Under the pieces are notes generated by a model. It was not told the DNA's origin and made no database searches. It saw only the letters and a list, made by a program, of their open reading frames with translations. From the NCBI GenBank assembly GCA_003151235.1, contig PLWZ01000066.1, positions 1 through 64,000 on the forward strand: 64,000 bases of DNA, written 5' to 3'. Origin of the DNA: Acidimicrobiaceae bacterium (lineage in GTDB: Bacteria; Actinomycetota; Acidimicrobiia; Acidimicrobiales; RAAP-2). This document shows, piece by piece, positions 50,342 to 58,650 of the stretch. Made by a program: the position numbers and the translations under genes. Numbering within the stretch: the stretch's first letter is position 1; each line of letters starts with the position of its first letter.

Positions 50342-51346
50342 GTGGCCGATCCCCGATGGCTGATCGAACGGTTCGGTGTGACCACGCGGGTGGTGGGCGC
50401 CCCGATGGCGGGCATCGGCCATGGCCGGCTCGCGGCGGCGGTGTCCGCGGCGGGTGGCCTCGGCACGATCGGTGTCGGGCCCTTCGCCTCCGGCGAATGG
50501 ATCGCCAAGGAGTGCGCGGTGGCGTCGGAGCCGGGCCGGGCGTTCGGGGTGGGGCTGATGGGATGGTCCCTGCCCGGGAACATGGCCCAGCTCGATGCGA
50601 CGATCGAAGCCCGCCCGAGCGTCGTCTCGGTCAGTTTCGGCCCCTACGAAGCCCACGTCGGCCCGCTGCAAGACGCTGGCATCGTGGTGACGACCCAGAT
50701 CGCCACCGTGGACGAGGCGCGGGCGGCGGAACAGGCCGGCGTCGACTTCATCGTCTCGAGGGGACGCGAAGGGGGAGGGCACGGCCGCGACGAGGTCGGC
50801 ACCCTGGTCCTTCTCCAGGCGGTTCTCGACGCCGTGGATCTGCCGGTACTGGCGGCCGGCGGCATCGCCGGTGGGCGCGGCCTCGCTGCGGTGCTGGCGG
50901 CCGGCGCGTGCGGGGCCTGGGTCGGCACGGCGTTCTTGGCCTGCACCGAGGCCGAATCTTCCGCGACCGCGAGGGCGCGCATCTTCGTGGCCGACGAGAC
51001 GGACACGGCGTATGGACGGGTCTTCGACATTGCGCAACGGCTCGACTGGCCACCGGAATTCGGCGGTCGTGCCCTGCGCAACCCGTTCTTCGACCGCTGG
51101 GTCGGCAACTACGAGGCGCTTCAAGCGGACCAGGGCGCGGTTGACGAGCTCCGGGCCGCCCGCGGTGCCGAGGACTTCGACACCGCGTACATCTACGCCG
51201 GGCAGGGTGTGGGACTTCTGTCCCGGGAGCGGACCGCAGCCGAGGTCGTGGCCGAGTTCGCCGGGGCCGACGAGCGCCTTCGTCGAGCTGCCTCAGGGAA
51301 CCGCCGGGGGATGGGCGGGCCGACGCCCCGAATGGCCCGGGAATGA
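50342..51346 (+). CDS. Nitronate monooxygenase family protein
   Basis: A 334-residue FMN TIM-barrel protein: VVGAPMAGIGHGRLAAAVSAAGGLGTIGVG, VDFIVSRGREGGGHGRDEVGT with the usual His, and LPVLAAGGIAGGRGLAAVLAAGACGAWVGTAFL binding phosphate. Members oxidise alkyl nitronates or reduce enones/quinones. GTG start with GGAGGACGA upstream. Its stop overlaps the start region of the zinc-ribbon membrane protein. Confidence 0.9.
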   Translation: MADPRWLIERFGVTTRVVGAPMAGIGHGRLAAAVSAAGGLGTIGVGPFASGEWIAKECAVASEPGRAFGVGLMGWSLPGNMAQLDATIEARPSVVSVSFGPYEAHVGPLQDAGIVVTTQIATVDEARAAEQAGVDFIVSRGREGGGHGRDEVGTLVLLQAVLDAVDLPVLAAGGIAGGRGLAAVLAAGACGAWVGTAFLACTEAESSATARARIFVADETDTAYGRVFDIAQRLDWPPEFGGRALRNPFFDRWVGNYEALQADQGAVDELRAARGAEDFDTAYIYAGQGVGLLSRERTAAEVVAEFAGADERLRRAASGNRRGMGGPTPRMARE

Positions 51347-51405
51347 ACCGGGACAGCGGAGTTCCGACTGACTACACTCCCGACTGGCGGAGAGGGGGCC
51401 CCAAC

Positions 51406-51954
51406 GTGAACTGCTCGTCCTGCGGTCGAGAACTCAGTGCGTCGGATGTGTCGTGCCCGAACTGTGGGCAGGCGGTGGCAACGGCGACTCCGCCCCCCGC
51501 TGCCCCCGCAGCGGCTCCTGCGTCGTCCCTGCCTCCGTTTAAGTTCGACAGGACCCGGTGGTCGCCGACCGACCTCGTGTCGGGGGTGGCCAGCCTCGTG
51601 CTGTTCATCTCGCTCTTCCTCGCCTGGTACGGCGTCTCGATCGGCCCGATCAGCGTGACCGGCGACGCCCTCGTCCACGGCTACATGTACATCCCGCTGA
51701 TCCTGTGCCTGGCCGAGCTGACCTACCTGGTCGGCATTGCCGGCATGCCCGAACTGCGAAGCCGGTTGCCGGTCCCGCACGAGATGTTCTTGACGGTGAT
51801 CAACATCATCAACCTCGTCATGGTGGTGATCGGGTTTCTCGACAAGAGCGGTGCCGGGTGGCGCTTCGGTGCGTTCATCGGGCTGATCGCGGCGATCGTG
51901 GCGGCGGCGCCGAAGTTGGCCCTGTCGCTCTCGGCGAGGGTCCGCAAGAGCTAG
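51406..51954 (+). CDS. Zinc-ribbon membrane protein of unknown function
   Basis: A 182-residue protein: a Cys4 zinc ribbon at the N-terminus (NCSSCGRELSASDVSCPNCGQ), an Ala/Pro linker, and four hydrophobic helices (LVSGVASLVLFISLFLAWYGV, MYIPLILCLAELTYLVGIAG, MFLTVINIINLVMVVIGFL, FGAFIGLIAAIVAAAPKLAL). GTG at 51406 follows GGAGAGGGGG. An ATG at 51343 is possible but adds unrelated sequence. Function unknown. Confidence 0.75.
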   Translation: MNCSSCGRELSASDVSCPNCGQAVATATPPPAAPAAAPASSLPPFKFDRTRWSPTDLVSGVASLVLFISLFLAWYGVSIGPISVTGDALVHGYMYIPLILCLAELTYLVGIAGMPELRSRLPVPHEMFLTVINIINLVMVVIGFLDKSGAGWRFGAFIGLIAAIVAAAPKLALSLSARVRKS

Positions 51955-52015
51955 GGGCAAGCCCTGGCGAGGGCAGCGCTGGTCTCGGAAACGGTCTTGG
52001 TGCAGTGGCGGTCGC

Positions 52016-53575
52016 CTAACCGGGCGTCGGCAGGATCGCCTCGACCATGCTCGGCCCAGGCGTGTTCAGCGCGGCCGCGAGATGGCTTGAGAACTCCTCG
52101 GCGGTCCGGGACCGCCACGCCGTCAGGCCCATGCCCCTGGCCAGGGACGCGAAGTCGATGTCGGGGTTCGACAGGTCGAGCATCTCGCGAGCCCGATCCC
52201 CGGCCCCCTCTGTTCCGACGCGCTGGAGCTCCATGTTCAAGATCGCGTAGGAGTGGTTGTTGAACAGGACCGTCGTGACGTCCAGGCCGTAGCGGGCCAT
52301 GGTCCACCACGCCTGCAGGGTGTAGAGAGCACTCCCGTCGGCCTGGAGCGAGACGACCCGCCGGTCCGGGCATGCCGTCGCCGCTCCCACCGCCACCGGG
52401 AGGCCCTGGCCGATGGCCCCGCCGGTCAAGAAGAGCCAGTCGTGGGGCGGGCATCCGGCGGTCATGGACGAGGCGAAGAGCCCCGAGGTGTTGCCCTCGT
52501 CCGAGACGATGGCCCCCTCGGGCAGCAACGCACCCACGGCGGCTGCCACGGCACGCACGTTGAGCTCGCCCGTCGGGAGGTCGGGTCGGGAACCCCCGGC
52601 CAATCGGGCCGCGTCCGGTCGCGCGCCGACCTCGTCGGCCAGCGCCTCGAGGGTCGTCGTCACATCATCGGCCGGTCCGGCGAGCACGTGGATCTCGCAG
52701 TTTTCGGGCACCAGCGAACTCGGCCGTTCTGGGTAGGCGAAGAAGCTGACCGGAGCCTTGGCGTCGATCAGGACGAGATGGCGGATGCCCTCGAGCTGCG
52801 CCACCGCCATCTCGCCCAGGTAGGCGATCCGTTCGACCTCGGGTATCCCGGCGCCGCGGGCGACGCGTGGCGGGAAGGTCTCGCAGAACAGCTTGGCGTC
52901 GACCGTGTTGGCGATGCTGCTGGCGGCCACCAGCGCGGCCGTCCCGAGTGCCGCGTTTCCGAGAAGGAGCGCGGTGGGCTCACCGCTGCGGAGGACGTCG
53001 ACGACCATCGCCACCCTCGGTGCGTCGAGTGCCTGGCGCCTCGGCGGCGGGGGCGGCGCCGCAACTATGCCGCCCGGACCCCACGAGACATCGGCCGGCA
53101 CGATCAGCGTGGCGACCTGACCCGGGGGTCCGAGTGCGGCCCGGACCGCGTCGGCCGCGTCGACCCCGAGCGTTTCGGGGTACGAGCCCCTCCGCACGAA
53201 ACCCGGCGAGACGTTGCGGGCCACCCCCTCGATGTCCGACTCGAGGGGAGCGTCGAATTTCTTGTGGTACGTCGCGTGATCGCCCACGACGTTGACGATC
53301 GGCGTCCTGGCCCGCCGGGCGTTGTGGAGATTGGCGAGCCCGTTGCCCAGGCCGGGCCCGAGGTGCAAGAGGGTCGCGGCCGGGGTCCCGGCCATCCGCC
53401 CGTAGCCGTCCGCAGCTCCCGTGACGACCCCTTCGAACAGGGCCAACATTCCTCGCATCTCGGGCACCGCATCGAGCGTGGCCACGAAATGCATCTCAGA
53501 GGTGCCCGGGTTCATGAAGCACACGTCGACCCCGCAGTCGACGAGTGTCCGGACGAGTGACTGGGCTCCGTTCAT
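52016..53575 (-). CDS. Thiamine-diphosphate enzyme, acetolactate-synthase-like
   Basis: A 519-residue ThDP enzyme: catalytic Glu in LALFEGVVTGAADGYGRM, LHLGPGLGNGLANLHNARRA, a central FAD/ADP-like domain, and the cofactor motif LQADGSALYTLQAWWTMARYGLDVTTVLFNN. Genomes label this group acetolactate synthase large subunit, but no ilvN-type small subunit is adjacent, and decarboxylases such as benzoylformate decarboxylase share the same plan. With aromatic catabolism nearby, an aromatic 2-oxoacid decarboxylase is conceivable but unproven. Confidence 0.85.
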   Translation of the reverse strand: MNGAQSLVRTLVDCGVDVCFMNPGTSEMHFVATLDAVPEMRGMLALFEGVVTGAADGYGRMAGTPAATLLHLGPGLGNGLANLHNARRARTPIVNVVGDHATYHKKFDAPLESDIEGVARNVSPGFVRRGSYPETLGVDAADAVRAALGPPGQVATLIVPADVSWGPGGIVAAPPPPPRRQALDAPRVAMVVDVLRSGEPTALLLGNAALGTAALVAASSIANTVDAKLFCETFPPRVARGAGIPEVERIAYLGEMAVAQLEGIRHLVLIDAKAPVSFFAYPERPSSLVPENCEIHVLAGPADDVTTTLEALADEVGARPDAARLAGGSRPDLPTGELNVRAVAAAVGALLPEGAIVSDEGNTSGLFASSMTAGCPPHDWLFLTGGAIGQGLPVAVGAATACPDRRVVSLQADGSALYTLQAWWTMARYGLDVTTVLFNNHSYAILNMELQRVGTEGAGDRAREMLDLSNPDIDFASLARGMGLTAWRSRTAEEFSSHLAAALNTPGPSMVEAILPTPG

Positions 53576-53775
53576 CGCCGATCGGCCTCCTGGTGCGGAC
53601 CCCGAACCGGGTTGGCCGATCGGAGTGTCCGTGGCGACGGGCTGTGCCCGTTCGACGCTCGATCATATGAGGTGGGAACGGCCAGACTCCGAGGGCCCGG
53701 GCGACGTCGGGTCCGGACTGGCGGGGCTTGCTATGGGTGGTCAATGCTCGTAGACACCCCGAGAAGGAGACAGTG

Positions 53776-54258
53776 ATGGCGATCGCGGTCGGTGACAGCA
53801 TCCCCGATGTCCAGCTGATGACGATGACGAAGGATGGCCCAAGGCCGATCTCATCGTCCGAAGCGTTGGGCAAGGGCAAGGTCGTGGTCTTCGCAGTGCC
53901 GGGGGCGTTCACACCCACCTGTTCGGACCACCACCTCCCGGGATTCGTTATGCGGGCCGACGACATCCGGGCGAAGGGCGTCGACTCCATCGCCTGCCTG
54001 TCGGTGAACGACCCGTTCGTCATGGGTGCGTGGGGACGGGATCAAAAGGTGGGTGACCGGGTGACGATGCTGGCCGACGGCAACGGGGACTTCACACGCG
54101 CAGTCGGGCTCGAGCTAGACGGGAGCGGATTCGGCCTCGGGACGCGCTCGCAGCGTTACGCAGCAATCCTCGAAGATGGCGTGGTCACGTCGATCTTCGT
54201 CGAGCAGAAGCCGGGGCTCGATGTGAGCTCGGCCGAGTCGGTGCTCGCCGCCCTCTGA
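53776..54258 (+). CDS. Peroxiredoxin of the Prx5/AHP1 type
   Basis: A 160-residue redoxin: the peroxidatic Cys in FAVPGAFTPTCSDHHLPGFVMRADDIRAKGVDSIACLSVNDPFVMGAWG and a C-terminal EQKPGLDVSSAESVL. It reduces hydroperoxides in the cytosol using thioredoxin or glutaredoxin-like donors. A GAGAAGGAGAC ribosome site precedes the ATG. It meets the BldD-like regulator gene tail to tail. Confidence 0.93.
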   Translation: MAIAVGDSIPDVQLMTMTKDGPRPISSSEALGKGKVVVFAVPGAFTPTCSDHHLPGFVMRADDIRAKGVDSIACLSVNDPFVMGAWGRDQKVGDRVTMLADGNGDFTRAVGLELDGSGFGLGTRSQRYAAILEDGVVTSIFVEQKPGLDVSSAESVLAAL

Positions 54259-54270
54259 GGCAAGGGCGGT

Positions 54271-54783
54271 TTAGGCGCCCCGGCGCCTGTCGGTCTCGCC
54301 ACGTCGTCCCGACGACCCGAGAAGCAGCTCGATCGCGCGTACGTCCTCGGAGCGGATGGACATCGACGCCCCACTCTCTCTGCGTTGGGCCTGGATCATC
54401 CGAATGAATCGCCGGAGAAGTTCTCGCTCGGGCCCACCGATCGACTCGATCTGCGCGTCCAGGGCCGCGGCTGCAGCACCGTGATTGGAGGAGGCGCCAT
54501 CCGCGTCGGCGACGTGCTTGCGCTCGGGTTCGGGCAGCAGGAGGTCGACGGGTACGTCGTAGAGGATCGCCAGCCGCTGGAGCCGCGGCACCGAGATGGA
54601 GCGCTCGCCGCGCTCGTAGGCGCCGAGAACGGATGCCTTGAACTCCTGTCGTGACATCGTTTCGACCGCTTGGAGTGACAGCCGGAGCTGCTGACGGGCT
54701 CGGCGAAGGCATACGCCGACGGCACGGGCGTAGGAGGAGGAGTCCACCTCGTCTTGATCTTCTGTCTCGATTTGTTCGGTCAC
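54271..54783 (-). CDS. BldD-like helix-turn-helix regulator
   Basis: A 170-residue regulator. The XRE-type DNA-binding domain (YARAVGVCLRRARQQLRLSLQAVETMS, then KASVLGAYERGERSISVPRLQRLAILYDVPVDLLLP) follows Streptomyces BldD almost position by position. The C-terminal domain contains QAQRRESGASMSIRSEDVRAIELLL, which aligns with the BldD cyclic-di-GMP motif RGD-x8-RQDD, but the first half is RRE rather than RxD. GTG at 54783 with GAGG six bases upstream is preferred; the open frame reaches an ATG at 54813 lacking a ribosome site. Confidence 0.82.
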   Translation of the reverse strand: MTEQIETEDQDEVDSSSYARAVGVCLRRARQQLRLSLQAVETMSRQEFKASVLGAYERGERSISVPRLQRLAILYDVPVDLLLPEPERKHVADADGASSNHGAAAAALDAQIESIGGPERELLRRFIRMIQAQRRESGASMSIRSEDVRAIELLLGSSGRRGETDRRRGA

Positions 54784-54845
54784 TGGAGACCTCGTGGTAG
54801 CCACGGGGGACATTGTTGCGCGCGAAGGGTGGTCATGTCACCCGG

Positions 54846-54922
54846 CACTGGTGGGAGGTGGGTGGGACCCGCCCCCACTGGTGGGAGGCGGGTCCCACCA
54901 ACGCGCCGTGCTGGCGGCGCGT
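54846..54922. repeat. Direct repeats and two abutting hairpins upstream of the BldD-like gene
   Basis: CACTGGTGGGAGG occurs at 54846 and again at 54876, 30 bases apart. TGGTGGGA-GGCGGG-TCCCACCA (54879-54900) is an eight-base-arm inverted repeat. It is followed without a gap by ACGCGCCG-TGCTGG-CGGCGCGT (54901-54922). The second hairpin lies 25 bases past the end of the exported protein gene and may be its terminator; the first may be an operator of the regulator. Confidence 0.7.
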
Positions 54923-54947
54923 CTCCCTATCGATCAGCTGAAGCTGG

Positions 54948-55699
54948 TCACGACACCGCGGAGGTGCCGGGCGTTGCAATCGGCCCGCTGGTGGGAGCAG
55001 AAGCGGTGTTGATGCTCACCAACGAAGCCGTACCGGAGGCGCCGCTCAAGGGAGCGGTGTCCTGGCCGATGTTGATCAGCGGAAGGGACGTCAGTCCGCT
55101 GCCGGTGGTGCCGACTGTGCTGGCATCCGCGTTGACAGGCGTGTTCACGTCAACCAACGAACCTCCAGCGTTGGGGTTGGTGCCCTCGCCTACGACGACG
55201 ACCAGCGGTGATGTCGCCGTGTGTCCGTGGCCGGGATGCCGGTCACGGCGTCGCCGTTGATGGGAGCCGTGACGGTCACCAGCGGTCCGGTTTCGGTCGA
55301 GGGCAGCGATGAGCCTGATCCCTGGTCGACCGTGATCGCGATCGGCAGGGTGGAGGCCATCGAGCCCGTCGACGTTCCGGTGCTGTTGGCGTCAATGGGG
55401 GCGGTGATGCTCCCCAGCGTGCCGGTGCCAGTCCCCGTCGAGCCGGTGCCGGTCGTGCCGGTGCCAGTCCCCGTCGAGCCGGTGCCGGTCGTGCCGGTGC
55501 CAGTAGAGCTACCAACGGTTCCGGTCCCTGTCGCGCCCGCTCCGCTTCCGGAGCTGGTACCGATCGAACCGGTGCCGACGCAAACCGTCGACTGTGCTTG
55601 TGCGGGGAGCGGTCCGCCGGCGGCGATGAAGAGCCCCATGAAGGAAGCACCCACAGCACCGGCGACGGCCACGACCGCGCGCTTGTAGAGAGTACGCAT
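54948..55699 (-). pseudogene. Exported Gly/Thr-repeat protein, one frameshift
   Basis: The frame from 55699 has a signal peptide (MRTLYKRAVVAVAGAVGASFMGLFIAAGG... ending PAQA), a low-complexity (TGTGS)n region and repeated segments ITAPIDANSTGT and VTAPINGDAVTG, then derails into RRHHRWSSS and stops. One base shift near 55220 restores TATSPLVVVVGEGTNP and a third repeat VNTPVNADASTVGT, continuing to 54948. Whole protein about 250 residues. The repeats recall chaplin-type surface proteins but lack their cysteines; I call it only a surface-type protein. Break may be real, phase-variable or a sequencing error. Confidence 0.65.
55425..55504. repeat. 36-bp tandem repeat in the Gly/Thr-rich region
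   Basis: Just over two copies of a 36-base unit starting GTGCCAGTCCCCGTCGAGCC at 55425, 55461 and (partial) 55497. It encodes 12-residue Thr-Gly-Ser units and could change copy number by slippage in frame. Confidence 0.85.
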
Positions 55700-55743
55700 T
55701 GTGTTTTGTTCTCCTTGTTCGAGTTAGTCGTTTGAGTACGAGT

Positions 55744-55761
55744 CACGGCAGCTGTGCCGTG
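55744..55761. terminator. Hairpin after the anchored surface-type protein
   Basis: CACGGCA-GCTG-TGCCGTG, seven-base arms, 15 bases beyond the restored stop (55776) of the protein at 55776-56542 and before the start of the next exported protein. Suggested transcription end; no strong U tract. Confidence 0.4.
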
Positions 55762-55775
55762 TCCTTCTCAAGCGG

Positions 55776-56542
55776 TTAACCGGGTGGGGAGAACCTCAGG
55801 TCGAACCTGGCCTTCGGGCGTTGGCGGCGCTCGAGACCCATTCCTGCCGCGACGAGCAAGGCCAGCACCAAGATCGTCGGGGGTAACGAGTCGAGCGGAC
55901 CGTTATGAGCGCCCGAACCAGAAGTGGCGCCCGCCGGCACCGGTGGGAACACCGGGACCTTGGGACGCCGAGGCTGAGGACTCGAGGGCGTTTGAGCCCC
56001 GCGACCAGTGTCGATTGCGTCGACATCCCTTGGGAGAAAGAGGCCGCACTGCCCATGCGTAGTGCCACGCCGGCATTGGGCGCCGACTGTGGCGGGCTCG
56101 GCTCGGTCGGCGTGGGTCGCGAGCCCTGGCTCACAATCCCGCCCAGAAGCGCCGGCGGAGACGAGGAGAGCACGGGCAGTGCGGGGAGCGTGACGCCTGA
56201 AACGAGCCCAAGGGGGCCGTTCGGGGCGCCGAGTGACTGGACCGCCCCGCTGGCGCCGTTGAGCACGCCAGCAGATGCGGATGAGACGGTTGAGCTGACC
56301 GACGGCAGGACCGGGCTGAGCAAAGTGGTTGCGACGCGCGCCGCCGTCTGCGTGATCGGGTTGCTCGGAAGACCCGGGAGCAGTGCGGCACCGGCCGGGC
56401 GACCCGTCGTCAAGAGGAGCACGAGACCGAGCAGGATCCCGACGGCCGCGCCCATGAGCAGGATGAATGCGCGGGGGAGGCGGATTCCGATTTTGCCCTG
56501 AAGCTCCGACATGGACCAGCCGTTCGCGGGGTCGGGTTCCAC
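55776..56542 (-). pseudogene. Membrane-anchored surface-type protein, one frameshift
   Basis: The N-terminal membrane helix is RAFILLMGAAVGILLGLVLLLTTG. A Ser/Leu/Pro-rich domain follows (SPVLPSVSSTVSSASAGVLNGASG, TLPALPVLSSSPPALL). As sequenced the frame then becomes Arg/Cys-rich nonsense. One added base in the GGGG run near 55998 restores AQTPSSPQPRRPKVPVFPPVP and a C-terminal anchor LPPTILVLALLVAAGMGLERRQRP ending at a TAA (55776). A single-base loss in a homopolymer is the likely cause. Start is GTG 56542 or ATG 56512. Function unknown; may be cotranscribed with the adjacent Gly/Thr-repeat protein. Confidence 0.65.
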
Positions 56543-56561
56543 CCGCTATTCAAGCACGCAG

Positions 56562-56578
56562 AGTGGTTAAATACCACT
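56562..56578. promoter_or_regulatory. AT-rich inverted repeat before the anchored surface-type protein
   Basis: AGTGGT-TAAAT-ACCACT, 20 bases before the GTG at 56542, in the only AT-rich stretch of the region. Placed where a promoter or operator would be expected. Confidence 0.4.
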
Positions 56579-56649
56579 ATTGGCGTTTAAGCTCTGGTTG
56601 TGAGGAGATCGGCGCATCCGCTTGGATGCCGAATGCCGAGCTCTTGGGC

Positions 56650-57540
56650 CTACCCCCGGCGCGCCTCCGAGTGCTTCTGGGTCCGGTTGACGACGAGCCG
56701 AGCCGCCACGAGCAGAACCAGGACCAACACGACCAACACCAATCCAGCGTCATAGGCCAGATAATGGGAAGCGTTCTCCGGCAAGGTGTAGAAGCCGTAC
56801 ACCAAAAAAGTGAGGTAGGGAACCGGATGGTGGGTGAGCGACATCGAGACCGGTGAGTCGGCAAAAGCGCCCGCGGTGTAAATGAGCGGTGCCGTCTCCC
56901 CACCGGCGATGGCCAGAGCAAGAAGCAAGCCGGTCACGATGCCGGGCGCAGCGGTCTTCAGCGTTACTTTGCGAAGGGCGTAGCCGGGTGGCATTCCTAA
57001 GGCTTCGGCGCCTTCCCGATAGGCAGTCGGGACCTGGCGTAGCGCTGTCTCGGTCGACTTGGCGATATAGGGGATGACCATGACCGACAAGATGATCCAC
57101 GCTGCCAGCAGCGAGAAGTTCCAGTGCAGTCCGAGCACCAGGGCCACATAGCCGACGTAGCCGAGCACGATCGACGGGAACCCGGACAGCACGTCGGACG
57201 CAATCCGCAAGAGGCTCCCGCTCTCCTTGCCGTTTTTGCGTGGCTTGGCATATTCAGCCAAATGCAGGCCGGCCAGGATGCCGATGCCGCCGGCCAGGAC
57301 GAGCACGCCCGCCATAAGCAGCAGCGTGCCGATGATGGCGTTCTCGAGCCCGCCGCTTTCGCCGGTCGTCGGATGGGTGAGGACGCTCCAGCTGAAGTGT
57401 GGAACTGCCCGAACGACGATGCCAGCCAGCAACCACACCACTGGTCCCATGATCATCAGCAGGGAGAGGTAGGTGCCGACGCGGAATCCGATGGTCACGA
57501 AGCGCCGTCGACCGGTGCCGGGAAGGGCGTGCGAACTCAC
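56650..57540 (-). CDS. pstA: Phosphate ABC transporter permease PstA
   Basis: A 296-residue permease with about six helices: LSLLMIMGPVVWLLAGIVVRAVPHFSW at the start, GESGGLENAIIGTLLLMAG, LSGFPSIVLGYVGYVAL, and the cytoplasmic loop STETALRQVPTAYREGAEALGMPPGYALRKVTLKTAAPGIVTG that contacts PstB. Last gene of the pst operon, 18 bases after pstC. Confidence 0.95.
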   Translation of the reverse strand: MSSHALPGTGRRRFVTIGFRVGTYLSLLMIMGPVVWLLAGIVVRAVPHFSWSVLTHPTTGESGGLENAIIGTLLLMAGVLVLAGGIGILAGLHLAEYAKPRKNGKESGSLLRIASDVLSGFPSIVLGYVGYVALVLGLHWNFSLLAAWIILSVMVIPYIAKSTETALRQVPTAYREGAEALGMPPGYALRKVTLKTAAPGIVTGLLLALAIAGGETAPLIYTAGAFADSPVSMSLTHHPVPYLTFLVYGFYTLPENASHYLAYDAGLVLVVLVLVLLVAARLVVNRTQKHSEARRG

Positions 57541-57558
57541 GTGGTCTCCTCTCTGCCC

Positions 57559-58650
57559 TCAGGCGGCCCGACCGACGGGGGCACCCAACCTCGCGGACCT
57601 CTTGATCACAAGCCTCGCAGCCAGGTTCACGGCGACCGAGATGACCGCAAGGATCAAGCCCAGTTCGGCCAGAGTCGACACGGCGAAGCCGGTGCCGTCG
57701 GTGGACGCCGAGTCGAGCTGGGTGACGATGGCAGCGGCGAGGGTCCCGAACGTGCCGTAGGCGTTGGGGGCGACCGATGCCAGCAACGAACCCGACACCA
57801 TGGCCACGGCGATTGTCTCGCCAATGGCCCGGCCCAAGCCGAGGACGGTGGCCCCGATGATGCCGGAACGGACCCACGGCAGTGTTACCCGCCGGGCCAC
57901 CTCCCAATCAGTCATCCCCAGTGCCTCGCCTCCCTCCTTGGGTAGCGGCGGAACCTGGGAGAACAGGTCACGAGTGGTGGCGGTGATGATCGGGACGATC
58001 ATGAGGGCCAGCACGAGGCCCGTGGTGAGGAGCCCTTCACCGTGCCCCGCGGACCCGCGGAAGAAGTTCAGCACTGGCACATTGGGCATGTTGTTAGCAA
58101 TCGTGGGATAGACGTGCTGGGCCAGCCAGGGACCGAGCGTCAGAATGCCCCACAGTCCAAACAGCACGCTGGGCACTCCGGCGAGCAGTTCGATGAAGAA
58201 CCCGAGCGGTTGGGATACCCATCGGGGCATCCGCTCTGTGAGGGCAAACGCTGCCCCGATCGAGATTGGCAGGGCGATGATGACCGCAATTGCCGACGAT
58301 TCGAGAGTTCCGATGATTAGAGAGCCGGCCCCATAAGAGGCTCCCAGCGGCACCGCCACCCCGTGGATGTGGTTCACGGTGGTGGCGTACGAGCGGCCGA
58401 GGTCGAAACCGGACCGGGTAAAGAATCCCCAGCCATTGACGATGATCGCCGGACGTGCCTTGATCACCAAGATGGTGACGGCGAACAGCAGCGCCGCGAG
58501 CGGCAACAAGACGGCAACGCGGGCCGCTCCCTGCCAAACGCCACCCTCTATTTGCCTGAAGCCATCGGTAATGCGCCGGGCGACTCGCGCCCGGCGCATT
58601 ACCTGAGCCATCATCGGCGGGCGAGCTATCGGCCTGCCGACTGTGGTCAC
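57559..58650 (-). CDS. pstC: Phosphate ABC transporter permease PstC
   Basis: A protein of up to 363 residues: PLAALLFAVTILVIKARPAIIVNGWGFFTRSGFD, IGTLESSAIAVIIALPISIGAAFAL, LLAGVPSVLFGLWGILTLGPWL, and the coupling loop GGEALGMTDWEVARRVTLPWVRSGIIGATVLGLGRAIGET. GTG at 58650 overlaps the pstS stop by one base; ATGs at 58614 and 58611 are alternatives. All lie next to or upstream of a strong hairpin (58567-58603) that falls in the first codons. Confidence 0.93.
   Translation of the reverse strand: MTTVGRPIARPPMMAQVMRRARVARRITDGFRQIEGGVWQGAARVAVLLPLAALLFAVTILVIKARPAIIVNGWGFFTRSGFDLGRSYATTVNHIHGVAVPLGASYGAGSLIIGTLESSAIAVIIALPISIGAAFALTERMPRWVSQPLGFFIELLAGVPSVLFGLWGILTLGPWLAQHVYPTIANNMPNVPVLNFFRGSAGHGEGLLTTGLVLALMIVPIITATTRDLFSQVPPLPKEGGEALGMTDWEVARRVTLPWVRSGIIGATVLGLGRAIGETIAVAMVSGSLLASVAPNAYGTFGTLAAAIVTQLDSASTDGTGFAVSTLAELGLILAVISVAVNLAARLVIKRSARLGAPVGRAA
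58567..58603. promoter_or_regulatory. 16-bp perfect stem-loop at the start of pstC
   Basis: GGTAATGCGCCGGGCG (58567-58582), loop ACTCG, then the exact complement (58588-58603). It lies 47-83 bases past the pstS stop and within the first codons of pstC. Such a structure can protect the pstS message from decay or block ribosome access to pstC. Confidence 0.8.

Noticed and set aside
52253-53560. 435-codon plus-strand frame opposite the thiamine-diphosphate enzyme
   Set aside because: Shadow of a gene with clear catalytic motifs; no family features of its own.
55425-55504. Regular repeats considered as a CRISPR array
   Set aside because: The units are contiguous without spacers, in frame, and encode a Thr/Gly repeat of an exported protein.
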